In this document: positions 18,351 through 25,425 of the stretch, one piece after another
Layout: each line of letters starts with the position of its first letter
How positions within the stretch are numbered: position 1 is the stretch's first letter
Source: CAZMZW01 sp964571135
Lineage (GTDB): Bacteria > Chloroflexota > Anaerolineae > Anaerolineales > Anaerolineaceae
DNA length: 64,000 nt
Reading direction: 5' to 3'
NCBI GenBank assembly: GCA_964571135.1
Contig: CAZMZW010000010.1
Coordinates: forward strand, 1-64,000
Notes under the pieces: generated by a model
The model's input: only the letters and a program-made list of their open reading frames with translations
Database searches by the model: none
What the model was told of the DNA's origin: nothing
Translations under genes and position numbers: made by a program

Positions 18351-18443
18351 ATGAATACCTGGATCGCTTTTCTCTGTGGTATCTGGCTCGGATTCCTTCT
18401 CGGAATATTTTTAGTATGCCTGCTTAAATCATCAAAGGTATAA
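18351..18443 (+). CDS. 30-aa membrane peptide of the phage cassette
   Basis: ATG two nt after the terminase stop opens a 30-codon frame, MNTWIAFLCGIWLGFLLGIF followed by LVCLLKSSKV. It is one hydrophobic helix with a short basic C-terminus. The tight spacing to the terminase and to the next small frame (5 nt) supports a translated gene. Small phage membrane peptides can be holins or Rz-type accessories, but no family is recognised. Confidence 0.5.
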   Translation: MNTWIAFLCGIWLGFLLGIFLVCLLKSSKV

Positions 18444-18448
18444 ATAAA

Positions 18449-18628
18449 ATGACTAAGAAAAAACCTCAGAAAATAATCGCACAAATCATTCCCGTTCAAT
18501 ATTCCGCAGGAATACCAAAGGCTCAATCCAAGACCCGCCGGATCGACCCATTCTTCAAGATTGGACTTTTCTTCCGCCGGCTGGCAAATCTGCTTAAGAG
18601 ACATGCCCCAATCCATAAAGGGGATTAA
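18449..18628 (+). CDS. 59-aa basic protein of unknown function
   Basis: MTKKKPQKIIAQIIPVQYSA begins a lysine/arginine-rich 59-aa product with a central RRIDPFFKIGLFFRRLANLLKR segment that would form an amphipathic helix. It follows the 30-aa membrane peptide by 5 nt and no domain is recognised. A nucleic-acid-binding or membrane-surface role is possible from composition only. Confidence 0.45.
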   Translation: MTKKKPQKIIAQIIPVQYSAGIPKAQSKTRRIDPFFKIGLFFRRLANLLKRHAPIHKGD

Positions 18629-18645
18629 ATCCATAAATAAGAAAC

Positions 18646-18670
18646 GTAGGTCAGGCATTCCTGCCTGACA
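18646..18670. repeat. Short palindrome, family H (copy 1)
   Basis: GTAGGTCAGGCATTCCTGCC then TGACA; GTCAGGCA/TGCCTGAC form an 8-bp hairpin with a TTCC loop. Near-identical copies lie at 21116 and 24856, all in the phage cassette and all at gene ends. Confidence 0.85.
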
Positions 18671-18703
18671 ATCCTAAATCCATAAAGCGGAGGAACAGCC
18701 ATA

Positions 18704-18844
18704 ATGATTAGAGGCGTAGATTTTTCTCACTGGCAAGCCAAGGCCGTAGTCCACTTCAAGAGAAGTGGACGCAGGTCCCCGAAGTGGAGAACCTTCAAGG
18801 TTCTACCACGGAGGGGATACATTCTAAAAGGAATTTTATTATGA
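18704..18844 (+). CDS. Leader ORF: truncated duplicate start of the endolysin gene
   Basis: ATG with GGAGGA upstream opens a 46-codon frame beginning MIRGVDFSHWQAK, which matches the first 13 residues of the true endolysin (MIRGVDFSHWQSK) at 12 of 13 positions while the DNA differs at about 12 of 39 bases, mostly synonymous. The rest of the frame is encoded by an E element. Its TGA overlaps the endolysin ATG (TTATGATA), so translation would be coupled. It is either a remnant of a tandem gene or a functional leader peptide. Confidence 0.5.
   Translation: MIRGVDFSHWQAKAVVHFKRSGRRSPKWRTFKVLPRRGYILKGILL
18745..18818 (+). repeat. E element 1 (structured 75-nt repeat)
   Basis: Hairpin 1: GTCCACTTC, loop AAGA, GAAGTGGAC (9 bp). 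Linker GCAGG. Outer stem TCCCC/GGGGA, a GAA/GGA internal loop, inner stem GTGG/CCAC, then hairpin AGAACC, loop TTCAA, GGTTCT. All helices are perfect, yet their sequences differ from those of the other copies. It ends 22 nt before the endolysin start. Confidence 0.85.
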
Positions 18845-19707
18845 TACGTGGAGTCGATTTTAGCCATTGGCAATCTAAAGTATCTACCGACAAGCTCAAA
18901 ACTGCCGGCATCCAATTCGCCATCGTTAAAGCTGGCGAGGTATACATCAAGACCGTAAACAAGCCGGCCGTCACTGACGACATGCACGACCGCAATATTC
19001 GCGAGCTTAAGCGGGTCGGCATCATCTGCGGAGATTATTACTATTTCCACCCATCAGCCGGAGCCAGCAAACAGGCCAGGCATTACGCGGCCATCAGAAA
19101 GACCAACCAGCCCGACCTGCCCCCGGTGATCGACATCGAAGATTCGGACGGGTATAAACCTCTGGACGTGGCAAAGCAAATTTTAGCTTTCATCGCTGAG
19201 CTGCAAGCCAAGACTGGCCAGCAGCCCATTATCTACTCGCGCAATGGTTTTCTGGTGAACGACTGCGGAAATCCCGACTGGCCGGCAAATACGCTTTTCT
19301 GGATCGCGCGCTATGGCATGACCATCAAAGACCTTTCTCCCAAGATCAAGCCCAACGTGGTCATCTGGCAGTACACCGATCAGCTGGCGCTGCCCGGACT
19401 GCCTAAGATGGACGGCAATTATTGGCTCAGAAGTAAAGAGGATCTCGATTCTCTGGCGGGGCTTTCCGCTCCCGCTCCAGCTCCCCGCCCTATCAGTAAT
19501 GAGCCTATTGAAGAAACTGGATTCAAGAGGAATTTATGGGACTATTGTCGGAGCACTCTGCAAGGGCAGAGTGCGGAGATCCCAGAAGTGGGCCGCCTTC
19601 AGGGCGGCACCACGGAGGGGAAAAAACTTGATGACAACCCTGTTGAACCCGTTCAACCTAAGAGGACCTTATGGGATTATTTGAAAACATCTTTAAGAAT
19701 CAAATAA
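18841..19707 (+). CDS. GH25 lysozyme-like endolysin
   Basis: 288 aa. The start at 18841 is chosen for AAAAGGA 8-9 nt upstream and because the protein then begins with the family signature GVDFSHWQ; an upstream in-frame start at 18784 would add E-element sequence. The catalytic DxE motif appears as VIDIED, with IIYSRNGF and VIWQYTD further on, so peptidoglycan muramidase activity is expected. The C-terminal 60 residues contain two copies of an R(N/T)LWDY repeat separated by 25 residues encoded by an E element. The 3' end overlaps the portal start by 37 nt. Confidence 0.9.
   Translation: MIRGVDFSHWQSKVSTDKLKTAGIQFAIVKAGEVYIKTVNKPAVTDDMHDRNIRELKRVGIICGDYYYFHPSAGASKQARHYAAIRKTNQPDLPPVIDIEDSDGYKPLDVAKQILAFIAELQAKTGQQPIIYSRNGFLVNDCGNPDWPANTLFWIARYGMTIKDLSPKIKPNVVIWQYTDQLALPGLPKMDGNYWLRSKEDLDSLAGLSAPAPAPRPISNEPIEETGFKRNLWDYCRSTLQGQSAEIPEVGRLQGGTTEGKKLDDNPVEPVQPKRTLWDYLKTSLRIK
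19536..19631 (+). CDS. Leader ORF: duplicate portal start fused to an E element
   Basis: AAGAGGA plus ATGGGACTATTG resembles the true portal start (AAGAGGA, ATGGGATTATTT) and is followed at once by an E element, giving a 31-codon frame in a different phase from the endolysin. Its TGA overlaps an ATG of a 17-codon frame (19631-19684) that spans the real portal start, so a re-initiation relay is possible. Translation is unproven. Confidence 0.35.
   Translation: MGLLSEHSARAECGDPRSGPPSGRHHGGEKT
19547..19621 (+). repeat. E element 2
   Basis: Hairpin 1: GCACTCTGC, loop AAGG, GCAGAGTGC. Linker GGAGA. Outer stem TCCC/GGGA with an A-G opposition, GAA/GGA internal loop, GTGG/CCAC, and hairpin GCCGCC, loop TTCAG, GGCGGC. 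It lies inside the endolysin gene and keeps its reading frame open. Confidence 0.85.
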
Positions 19708-21119
19708 ACGCGGCAGTCCGCAAGCAGCTTGCCGTATCCGAAACCGAAAATAACTTCCTGGTGGGCGCGCGCTCGGCCACTCAATCCGACCGCGACCGCT
19801 TCTCTTACGATCGCTCTGAGGTCCTTACCCAGGCATTGGATGCCTGGCGAACCAATCCGCTGGCCAGAAGGATCATAGAGATCACCAGCCAGTATGTCAT
19901 TGGTGGAAATATTTCTATTTCTTCCAAGTCCAAAAAGGTGAACCAATTCATTAACGAATTCTGGACGCACCGCCTGAATAAGATGGATACCCGCATTTAT
20001 GAAATGTGCGATGAGCTTTCCCGAACCGGCAATCTGTTTTTATTAATATCCACAGACCCGGGGGGGATGTCGTATACCCGCATCATCCCAACCGCTAATA
20101 TAGATTCCATTACTGCCCGCGAGAATGACATCGAACAGCCGATCGCTTTTATTCCCAAACAGGATCTGTCCGGGTCAGAACCTGCAGCCTACCCCGCCTA
20201 CGACGACCAGACCGATTCGATCGATAAATCGGTCATGCTGCAGTACTCGATCAATAAACCTGCCGGCGCGCAGTGGGGGGAATCCGACCTCGCCCCTGTG
20301 CTCAAATGGTTATCCAGGTATTCCAACTGGCTCGAAGACCGCGCCCGCTTGAACCGATATAGAAATGCTTTTCTTTATACGGTTTCATCCAAATTTGCTT
20401 CCGAGGTGCAACGCAAGGCACGCCAGCAAGCCCTCAACGCCGAACCCCCACAACCAGGCTCCATTTTGGTGACCGACGAGAATGAAGTCTGGAATGTGAT
20501 CAGCCCAAAGCTTGAAAGCCGGGATGCTGCTACCGATGGCATGGCCCTTAAAAAGATGATCGCATCCGGAACAGGTATACCTATGCACTTCCTGGCTGAA
20601 CCTGAGTCTTCCACTCGTACGACGGCTGAAGCTGCGGGCGGGCCAACTTACCGAAGGCTCCTGCAGCGGCAGGGGTATTTCTTCTGGGTCATCCAGGATA
20701 TTTTGACGGTGGTGCTTAACCGAAAGGCAACCCTCGATGAAGCACTTAAAACCAAGGACAAGGTCAATCCGTACCAAATTACTATCTCTGGCACTGATAT
20801 TAATACTGGCGACAATATTACTCTTGCCATGGCCGCCGGGAATATTCTGAACGTGCTCACCACCACCCGCGACCGCAATCTAATAGACGATTCGGAATTT
20901 CTCCGATTGCTCTATAAATTCACAGGAGAAAGTATCGATGTCGAAGAAATGCTCAAGCGCGGGAGTGAGAATACACTGCTCCCCACCGAACCGCAGAAGG
21001 ATGACGGTGCTCCTGATGAAACTGTTATTGATCCACACGTGCTACCACCGCAGGCAAAGGGAGCTAAGTCTAAGGGCGTTAAGAATAATAGTGAATTCAA
21101 ATACCCAATTCTGAAGTAG
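19671..21119 (+). CDS. Phage portal protein
   Basis: 482 aa. The N-terminal half has the portal-family pattern: a basic amphipathic start, ALDAWRTNPLARRIIEITSQYVIGGN, and YEMCDELSRTGNLFLLISTD, followed by a long helical stem region. The product should form the dodecameric vertex ring through which the terminase packages DNA. AAGAGGA gives the ribosome site. The stop codon TAG falls within a family H palindrome, so the last residues or the stop may have been set by that repeat. A following protease-capsid gene matches the usual phage order. Confidence 0.85.
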   Translation: MGLFENIFKNQINAAVRKQLAVSETENNFLVGARSATQSDRDRFSYDRSEVLTQALDAWRTNPLARRIIEITSQYVIGGNISISSKSKKVNQFINEFWTHRLNKMDTRIYEMCDELSRTGNLFLLISTDPGGMSYTRIIPTANIDSITARENDIEQPIAFIPKQDLSGSEPAAYPAYDDQTDSIDKSVMLQYSINKPAGAQWGESDLAPVLKWLSRYSNWLEDRARLNRYRNAFLYTVSSKFASEVQRKARQQALNAEPPQPGSILVTDENEVWNVISPKLESRDAATDGMALKKMIASGTGIPMHFLAEPESSTRTTAEAAGGPTYRRLLQRQGYFFWVIQDILTVVLNRKATLDEALKTKDKVNPYQITISGTDINTGDNITLAMAAGNILNVLTTTRDRNLIDDSEFLRLLYKFTGESIDVEEMLKRGSENTLLPTEPQKDDGAPDETVIDPHVLPPQAKGAKSKGVKNNSEFKYPILK

Positions 21120-21140
21120 GTCAGGCATTCTTGCCTGACA
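21116..21140. repeat. Short palindrome, family H (copy 2)
   Basis: GTAGGTCAGGCATTCTTGCC then TGACA; one base differs from copy 1. It supplies the TAG stop codon of the portal gene. Confidence 0.85.
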
Positions 21141-21162
21141 ATTCTAAAGAGGTTAATAAATA

Positions 21163-23178
21163 ATGAACAATCCAAACTCTCCAGGCAATTCCAACCAAGT
21201 ACATCTTGACCTTCAAGAATCCGAAGTAAATGCCCAGGGCGAATTCGAGATCCTGGCCATCACATCCGGAGAGGGCAACGGCTGGCAGTTCAGCACAGAT
21301 GTTCTAAAGCAATCCGTGAAACTATGGGATGGCGTTGAATCTTTCATCGACCATCACTGGTTCGGCAATTCCGTCCATGACCTTGCCGGCGTATGCTACG
21401 CTCCCGAATGGGACGAGGTCCGCCAGGGCGTGAAGCTCAAACTGCGCCCGATCGGACCAGGAGCCCCGATCCTCAAAGAAATTGGAACTCAGATCATTGT
21501 TTCCAAAGGGACAAAACCTCACATTGGCTTTAGTGCAGACCTGGTCTTTACGGCTGCAGGTAAAAAGGTCGAACAGGTTCTACGCGTTTTTAGCGTCGAT
21601 CTTGTGGTCAATCCCGCCCGCGGCGGGGAATTTATCAGGCAGATTTATCAAAAGTTCAGTAAAGGAGTAAATCAAATGTCAGAAGCAAAACAAGAGAAAT
21701 TGCAAATCCCGCCGGAAGAAGAACCCCAGGCTGGATTCAAACCGATCCAGGAACGGATCGAGAAGGACAAGCAGGCCGTAAAAACCCTGCTTGGCGAGCA
21801 GACCAAGCTGAATGCGATCGAGCATGAGGCTGAGAAAGCCAGGGAAATGCGCGCTGCCATGTGCGCCAACTTCCTCGAAAGCGCCCTGCAGTCCAGTAAA
21901 CTGCCCTTGCCCGCTCAGGCGCGCGTAAAGGCTCAGTTCGCGGGCAAGGTCTTCGAAGCTGCTGAATTGCAGACAGCCATCGAAGATACCCGCACCCTGA
22001 TCAGTGAGCTCACTGCGGGCGCAACCGTCCAGGGCGCGAGGATCCATAGCGTTTTCGACACCCGCGATCAGCTGCAGGCAGCCTGCGACGATCTCTTGGG
22101 AGCCCCCCGCGACAAAGAGACCGAATCCCTGAAAGTTGCCAAATTGTCCGGCATCCGTGAGCTGTACCTCATGCTCACCGGTGACTACGATCTGCACGGC
22201 GGTTTCAATTCCGAACGGATCCAGCTGGCCACCACCGCAGACTTCACCGGCTTGGTGAAGAACGCTTTAAATAAGATCGTGGTCAATACCTGGGACCAGC
22301 TCGGCAAAGCCGGCTACGACTGGTGGACCCGCATTTCCCGCATCGAGCACTTCAACAACCTCAACACCATCACCGGCACGCTGGTCGGGACCGTAGGGAC
22401 CCTGCCCACCGTAGCTGAAGGCGCAGAGTATACCGAGTTGGCTATCGGGGACAGCCCTGAGACTGCTTCCTTCGTGAAGTACGGCGGATATATCCCGCTT
22501 ACTTTGGAACTCATCGACCGCGACGAAACCCGCAAATTGGCAGCCTACCCGCGCGAACTCGCGGCTGCCGGCTTGCGCAAGATCAGCGCGCTCGTCGCTG
22601 CTATCTTCACCGCCAACACCGGGACAGGCCCCACCATGGCAGACACCGGCGCTTTGTTCAACGCCACCGCAGTGACTACCGCTGGTGGTCATGCCAACTT
22701 ATTGACTACCGCCCTTGCCGCTGCAGAATGGGATGTGGTCAGCAAAGCAGTGTATAACCAGCCCATGCTGATCAAACAGGCAGCCGGCTACTACGGCACA
22801 GGCCCGGCTATGGCCATCAACCCCAAGTACTGCGTCGTTCCGCGAGCCCTCCAGCTCACCGCCATGAAAATTCTCTACCCATCGCTGGAAAATGCGGCTC
22901 AAATCTACTCTGAGAATATGCAGAGAGGACAGCCCGGCGACGTGGTTACCGTTCCTGAATTCACTGATGCCAACAACTGGGCAGCCGTCTGCGATCCCAT
23001 GATCGCTCCTGCCATCTTCGTCGGCGAGCGCTTCGGCATTATGCCGGAGATCTTCATTGCCGGCGATGAGCTCAGCCCGGCCGTGTTCATGAACGACGAA
23101 CACCGCATGAAGGTCCGCCACTTCCTGGCTTGCTGGGTCAATGACTTCCGCCTGCTGCACAAATCCAATGTAGCCTAA
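21163..23178 (+). CDS. Prohead protease-scaffold-major capsid fusion
   Basis: 671 aa. Residues 1-170 resemble a phage prohead protease (FIDHHWFGN with a candidate catalytic His, and PHIGFSADLVF with a candidate Ser; EFIRQIYQKF at the end). Residues about 172-330 are helical and scaffold-like. Residues about 340-671 resemble Mu gpT-type major head subunits (DFTGLVKNALNKIVVNTWDQ, DEHRMKVRHFLACWVNDFRLLHKSN). The frame holds an internal start at 21676 with a strong ribosome site, so two products are likely. The protease would cleave the scaffold to mature the shell. Family assignment of the capsid half is moderately sure. Confidence 0.8.
   Translation: MNNPNSPGNSNQVHLDLQESEVNAQGEFEILAITSGEGNGWQFSTDVLKQSVKLWDGVESFIDHHWFGNSVHDLAGVCYAPEWDEVRQGVKLKLRPIGPGAPILKEIGTQIIVSKGTKPHIGFSADLVFTAAGKKVEQVLRVFSVDLVVNPARGGEFIRQIYQKFSKGVNQMSEAKQEKLQIPPEEEPQAGFKPIQERIEKDKQAVKTLLGEQTKLNAIEHEAEKAREMRAAMCANFLESALQSSKLPLPAQARVKAQFAGKVFEAAELQTAIEDTRTLISELTAGATVQGARIHSVFDTRDQLQAACDDLLGAPRDKETESLKVAKLSGIRELYLMLTGDYDLHGGFNSERIQLATTADFTGLVKNALNKIVVNTWDQLGKAGYDWWTRISRIEHFNNLNTITGTLVGTVGTLPTVAEGAEYTELAIGDSPETASFVKYGGYIPLTLELIDRDETRKLAAYPRELAAAGLRKISALVAAIFTANTGTGPTMADTGALFNATAVTTAGGHANLLTTALAAAEWDVVSKAVYNQPMLIKQAAGYYGTGPAMAINPKYCVVPRALQLTAMKILYPSLENAAQIYSENMQRGQPGDVVTVPEFTDANNWAAVCDPMIAPAIFVGERFGIMPEIFIAGDELSPAVFMNDEHRMKVRHFLACWVNDFRLLHKSNVA
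21661..21678 (+). promoter_or_regulatory. Internal ribosome binding site and start within the capsid fusion
   Basis: AAAGGAG at 21661-21667 lies 8 nt before the in-frame ATG at 21676 (Met172). This is one of the strongest Shine-Dalgarno matches in the cassette and lies exactly at the protease/scaffold boundary. It would yield a 500-aa scaffold-capsid product without the protease. Confidence 0.7.
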
Positions 23179-23210
23179 GGTTATCTATGAAATACGCATT
23201 GGGCAGCCTC

Positions 23211-23293
23211 GCCCTCCCCCTCCCCCCCTTTGGAATCTCCTCCAACCCCCACACCCTGAGCGGTAGGTTTAAAGCAAAGGGGGGGATAGGGGG
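23211..23293. repeat. Dispersed repeat, family F (copy 1)
   Basis: CCCTCCCCCTCCCCCCTTTG at the left pairs with CAAAGGGGGGGATAGGGGG at the right; between them lies TCCTCCAACCCCCACACCCT. A second copy with the same order lies at 27631. The surrounding 271-bp gap between the capsid gene and the next gene holds no credible CDS. Confidence 0.8.
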
Positions 23294-23449
23294 ATCAGGG
23301 TTCGGTTTATCCTCAAACCCCAGGGGGGCATGCCCAATGCTTCAGCGGTCTCTGTGTCGGTGTGCGACGCTTCGCTTCCCCGCCCACCGTCAGCTTTCGC
23401 TTTCACAGAGCCCTTTATCAATCTGATTTAATGTAAAGGAGTAAATAAA

Positions 23450-23962
23450 ATGGGTTATGTAAACGATACTGCAATGAGTGTGTTTTTATCACCACTCAAA
23501 TCAATATTCACTGCCGGCACCTGGACGCCAACCATCGCTTCAAATGTGGTTAAGATGGTCCGTTCACAAGGGGACGCTTCTTTCACGGCTTTAATTCCGA
23601 TCGAAGTACCAGGCAACTCGGTTGCCCTGAAAGGATCACTGCTCAAATCCATCGATGTGTTCTATGCCATCGCCACCGCTGCTGCCGATGATTTCGCCAC
23701 CGTCGAATTGGAAAAAATGACCTTGGGCGCAGACGATACCGCCATTACTGGCGCAGCTGTCTCCGTGACCATCGATACCGGGCACGACACAGCCGCCGAA
23801 CGCAAGGCTGTCGATACCGACCATGTGATGACCGTCACCCTGGATACCCCGGTCTGGATCGATGACGGCGATCATTTCGTCTTGGAGCTCATCGTTGACT
23901 GCGCAGCCACCACAGACTTTACCCTGTTTGGTGCGCGCGCCAATTACACTCTCAGAGTGTAA
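23450..23962 (+). CDS. Phage structural protein of unknown role
   Basis: 170 aa, strong ribosome site AAAGGAG upstream. The sequence is beta-rich and acidic, with no cysteine motif except one C-terminal cysteine and no membrane segment. Position immediately after the capsid gene suggests a head decoration or stabilising protein, as seen in many phages. No family is recognised, so this remains an inference from gene order. Confidence 0.6.
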   Translation: MGYVNDTAMSVFLSPLKSIFTAGTWTPTIASNVVKMVRSQGDASFTALIPIEVPGNSVALKGSLLKSIDVFYAIATAAADDFATVELEKMTLGADDTAITGAAVSVTIDTGHDTAAERKAVDTDHVMTVTLDTPVWIDDGDHFVLELIVDCAATTDFTLFGARANYTLRV

Positions 23963-23986
23963 TCTGCGGGTTTAAGGGCGACACCC

Positions 23987-24063
23987 TCGAAGCGCCCTGC
24001 ATGAGCAGGGTGCGAAGATCCCAGAAGCGGAGCGCCTATTCTCCGGGCGCTGCCGCGAGGGGA
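23987..24063 (+). repeat. E element 3
   Basis: Hairpin 1: GCGCCCTGC, loop ATGA, GCAGGGTGC (one G-T pair). Linker GAAGA. Outer TCCC/GGGA, inner GCGG/CCGC, hairpin AGCGCC/GGCGCT with an enlarged loop (TATTCTCCG). The 3' internal loop is GA rather than GGA. Confidence 0.8.
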
Positions 24064-24107
24064 AGCCCTATGCCTTTTTCCCCGGCGGTGACCACCCCAC
24101 CGTCGGG

Positions 24108-24178
24108 GAAATGTCCCACCCGCATTTGCGAGGCGGTTTTTGCCGAAGCAATCTCATCAACAACCGCTTCTAGATTCG
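24108..24178. repeat. Family G palindromic repeat (copy 2, degenerate)
   Basis: GCATTTGCGAGGCGG is followed by GCCGAAGCAATCTC, matching the order of the copy at 66-150. It fills the gap between E element 3 and the next gene; the 272-bp gap contains no convincing CDS. Confidence 0.55.
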
Positions 24179-24234
24179 TTCAAAAGGCATCGAATTCTTG
24201 TTCTATTCGTTCAAATAGAACAAATAGGTCATAA

Positions 24235-24927
24235 ATGACATTGAAAGGTTATTTTCCACATAAACTACCCGACCTGATCCCCTCATCTTTCGGCTTTGCT
24301 TTTGTCCTGGGAAAACTTGGCTTAAATACGGATCCCACCTTTGAAGCCAACTGGGACAAAGTGAAGTACATCCGGAGGGGTATCTACCAGCGCCCGATCG
24401 TAAATTCCACTGACGACGCTTTCAAACATTCCAGCCATTTGATCGAGCTGTGCCAGTACCATAACCCAATGTGGAATGACATGCCTTTATTGCTCAACAT
24501 TCTGGTCCCTAATCTTGACCTGACCTTTATCAATACCTGGTTAACTCAGATCATCACTGAGCTCAATCCCAAAGAAAAGCCCCTGCTTTACACCACGGTC
24601 AAACACTGGAACGTGAACCTGCAGGGCGGTCCCAACTCGGAAGTTGTGTCAAAGACCATCCTGCAGAACGCAGATCTTATCTGCAGCCAGTACAACGTGG
24701 AACAGCCGTCCAATTTGCTCTACGTGGATAAGCTCAAGTATTGGGAATATTCCAATGGTCTGATGCAGTTCGCCCCTGATGGTGTTTTTGAATCCGTTAT
24801 TCCTCCGGTGGCGGCTGACCCGCCCCCTGCGGATGAATCAGACCCCTCAACTCCCGTAGGTCAGGCATTCCTGCCTGACATAAATATTCATATCAAATGC
24901 CCCCATTGTAAAAATCTTATTTTCTAA
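24235..24927 (+). CDS. GH25-like protein lacking clear catalytic motif, with C-terminal zinc ribbon
   Basis: 230 aa. The middle (KPLLYTTVKHWN, ADLICSQYNVEQPSNLLYVDKLKYWEYSNG) resembles the second half of GH25 lysozymes (IYT..W, A.Y....P, W.YS). The usual N-terminal GxDxS and the DxE catalytic pair are not evident, so it may be a non-catalytic or highly diverged relative. The C-terminus ends CPHCKNLIF, a single CxxC knuckle that could be half of a metal site. Residues VGQAFLPD just before it come from an in-frame family H repeat. The fold assignment is tentative. Confidence 0.5.
   Translation: MTLKGYFPHKLPDLIPSSFGFAFVLGKLGLNTDPTFEANWDKVKYIRRGIYQRPIVNSTDDAFKHSSHLIELCQYHNPMWNDMPLLLNILVPNLDLTFINTWLTQIITELNPKEKPLLYTTVKHWNVNLQGGPNSEVVSKTILQNADLICSQYNVEQPSNLLYVDKLKYWEYSNGLMQFAPDGVFESVIPPVAADPPPADESDPSTPVGQAFLPDINIHIKCPHCKNLIF
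24856..24880. repeat. Short palindrome, family H (copy 3)
   Basis: Identical to copy 1 over 25 nt. It lies in frame near the 3' end of the GH25-like gene and translates as VGQAFLPD. Confidence 0.85.
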
Positions 24928-24938
24928 AGGAGCTCAAA

Positions 24939-25232
24939 ATGTTTTTCAATCTAATTCAAAATGGTATCGCGTACATCCAGGCAAATCTTGTGGTGGTCGG
25001 AATGATCATGTCCATCGTGGCATACTTCCGGCTGGCGATCAAGGTTTATCCCTGGTGCCGGGCATGGATGATCACCGCCTTTGCTTTCTTGCTGGCGTTC
25101 CTTTTTGCCATCCCTGCAGGTGGGCTTGTTCTTTCAGCTGAGTTTGTTATTCATTTCTTCATGCTCGGTCTTGCCAGTACAGGCATTTATAAGACCGGTG
25201 CAGCCATTGCGGAAAAGGCAAAGGATCTCTAA
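24939..25232 (+). CDS. Small three-helix membrane protein, holin candidate
   Basis: 97 aa with hydrophobic helices at about 13-33, 45-63 and 66-88, and a charged C-terminus (AIAEKAKDL). AAAGGAG lies 8 nt upstream. Size, helix count and location beside lysozyme-like genes fit a phage holin, which would pierce the membrane for the endolysin. No family signature is recognised, so the call rests on topology and context. Confidence 0.5.
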   Translation: MFFNLIQNGIAYIQANLVVVGMIMSIVAYFRLAIKVYPWCRAWMITAFAFLLAFLFAIPAGGLVLSAEFVIHFFMLGLASTGIYKTGAAIAEKAKDL

Positions 25233-25263
25233 CTACCTCACGCTTAACGTCCTACTTGCGAAG

Positions 25264-25295
25264 TTGAGGGGGGAATAACCATATTCCCCCCTCAA
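25264..25295. repeat. Perfect 14-bp hairpin
   Basis: TTGAGGGGGGAATA and TATTCCCCCCTCAA pair perfectly around ACCA. It is followed by A residues on the + strand, not T, so it is not a canonical terminator for the + genes. It lies 13 nt upstream of the E4 leader ORF. Confidence 0.8.
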
Positions 25296-25308
25296 AAAAG
25301 GATTTCTA

Positions 25309-25425
25309 ATGGCAAACGATAGTCATTCTCCGCATGGGCGGAGAGTGACTACACCCGAAGCAGAGCGCCTTCGTGGCGCATCAGCGGAGGGTGCATACAG
25401 TAAAGGATTTATAGATGGCAAATGA
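25309..25425 (+). CDS. Leader ORF: duplicate gene start fused to E element 4
   Basis: AAAGGATTTCTAATGGCAAA repeats, with small changes, the real start of the next gene (AAAGGATTTATAGATGGCAAA). After MAND the frame continues through the E element for 38 codons and ends TGA 6 nt inside the real gene. Translation is plausible given AAGGA upstream, but unproven. Confidence 0.4.
   Translation: MANDSHSPHGRRVTTPEAERLRGASAEGAYSKGFIDGK
25321..25394 (+). repeat. E element 4
   Basis: Hairpin 1: TCATTCTCCGC, loop ATGG, GCGGAGAGTGA (11 bp, one G-T). Outer stem CACCC/GGGTG, a full compensatory change against TCCC/GGGA of other copies. GAA/GGA internal loop, imperfect inner stem GCAG/CAGC, hairpin GCGCC, loop TTCGT, GGCGC. 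It ends 20 nt before the next gene. Confidence 0.85.

Noticed and set aside
23187..23426. 79-codon ORF after the capsid gene
   Set aside because: It consists mainly of family F repeat sequence.
24001..24234. 77-codon ORF upstream of the GH25-like gene
   Set aside because: It reads through E element 3 and a family G repeat with no coding signature.
25264..25295. Intrinsic terminator for the holin-like gene
   Set aside because: The 14-bp hairpin is perfect but followed by A residues on the transcribed strand, so no U-tract would form.
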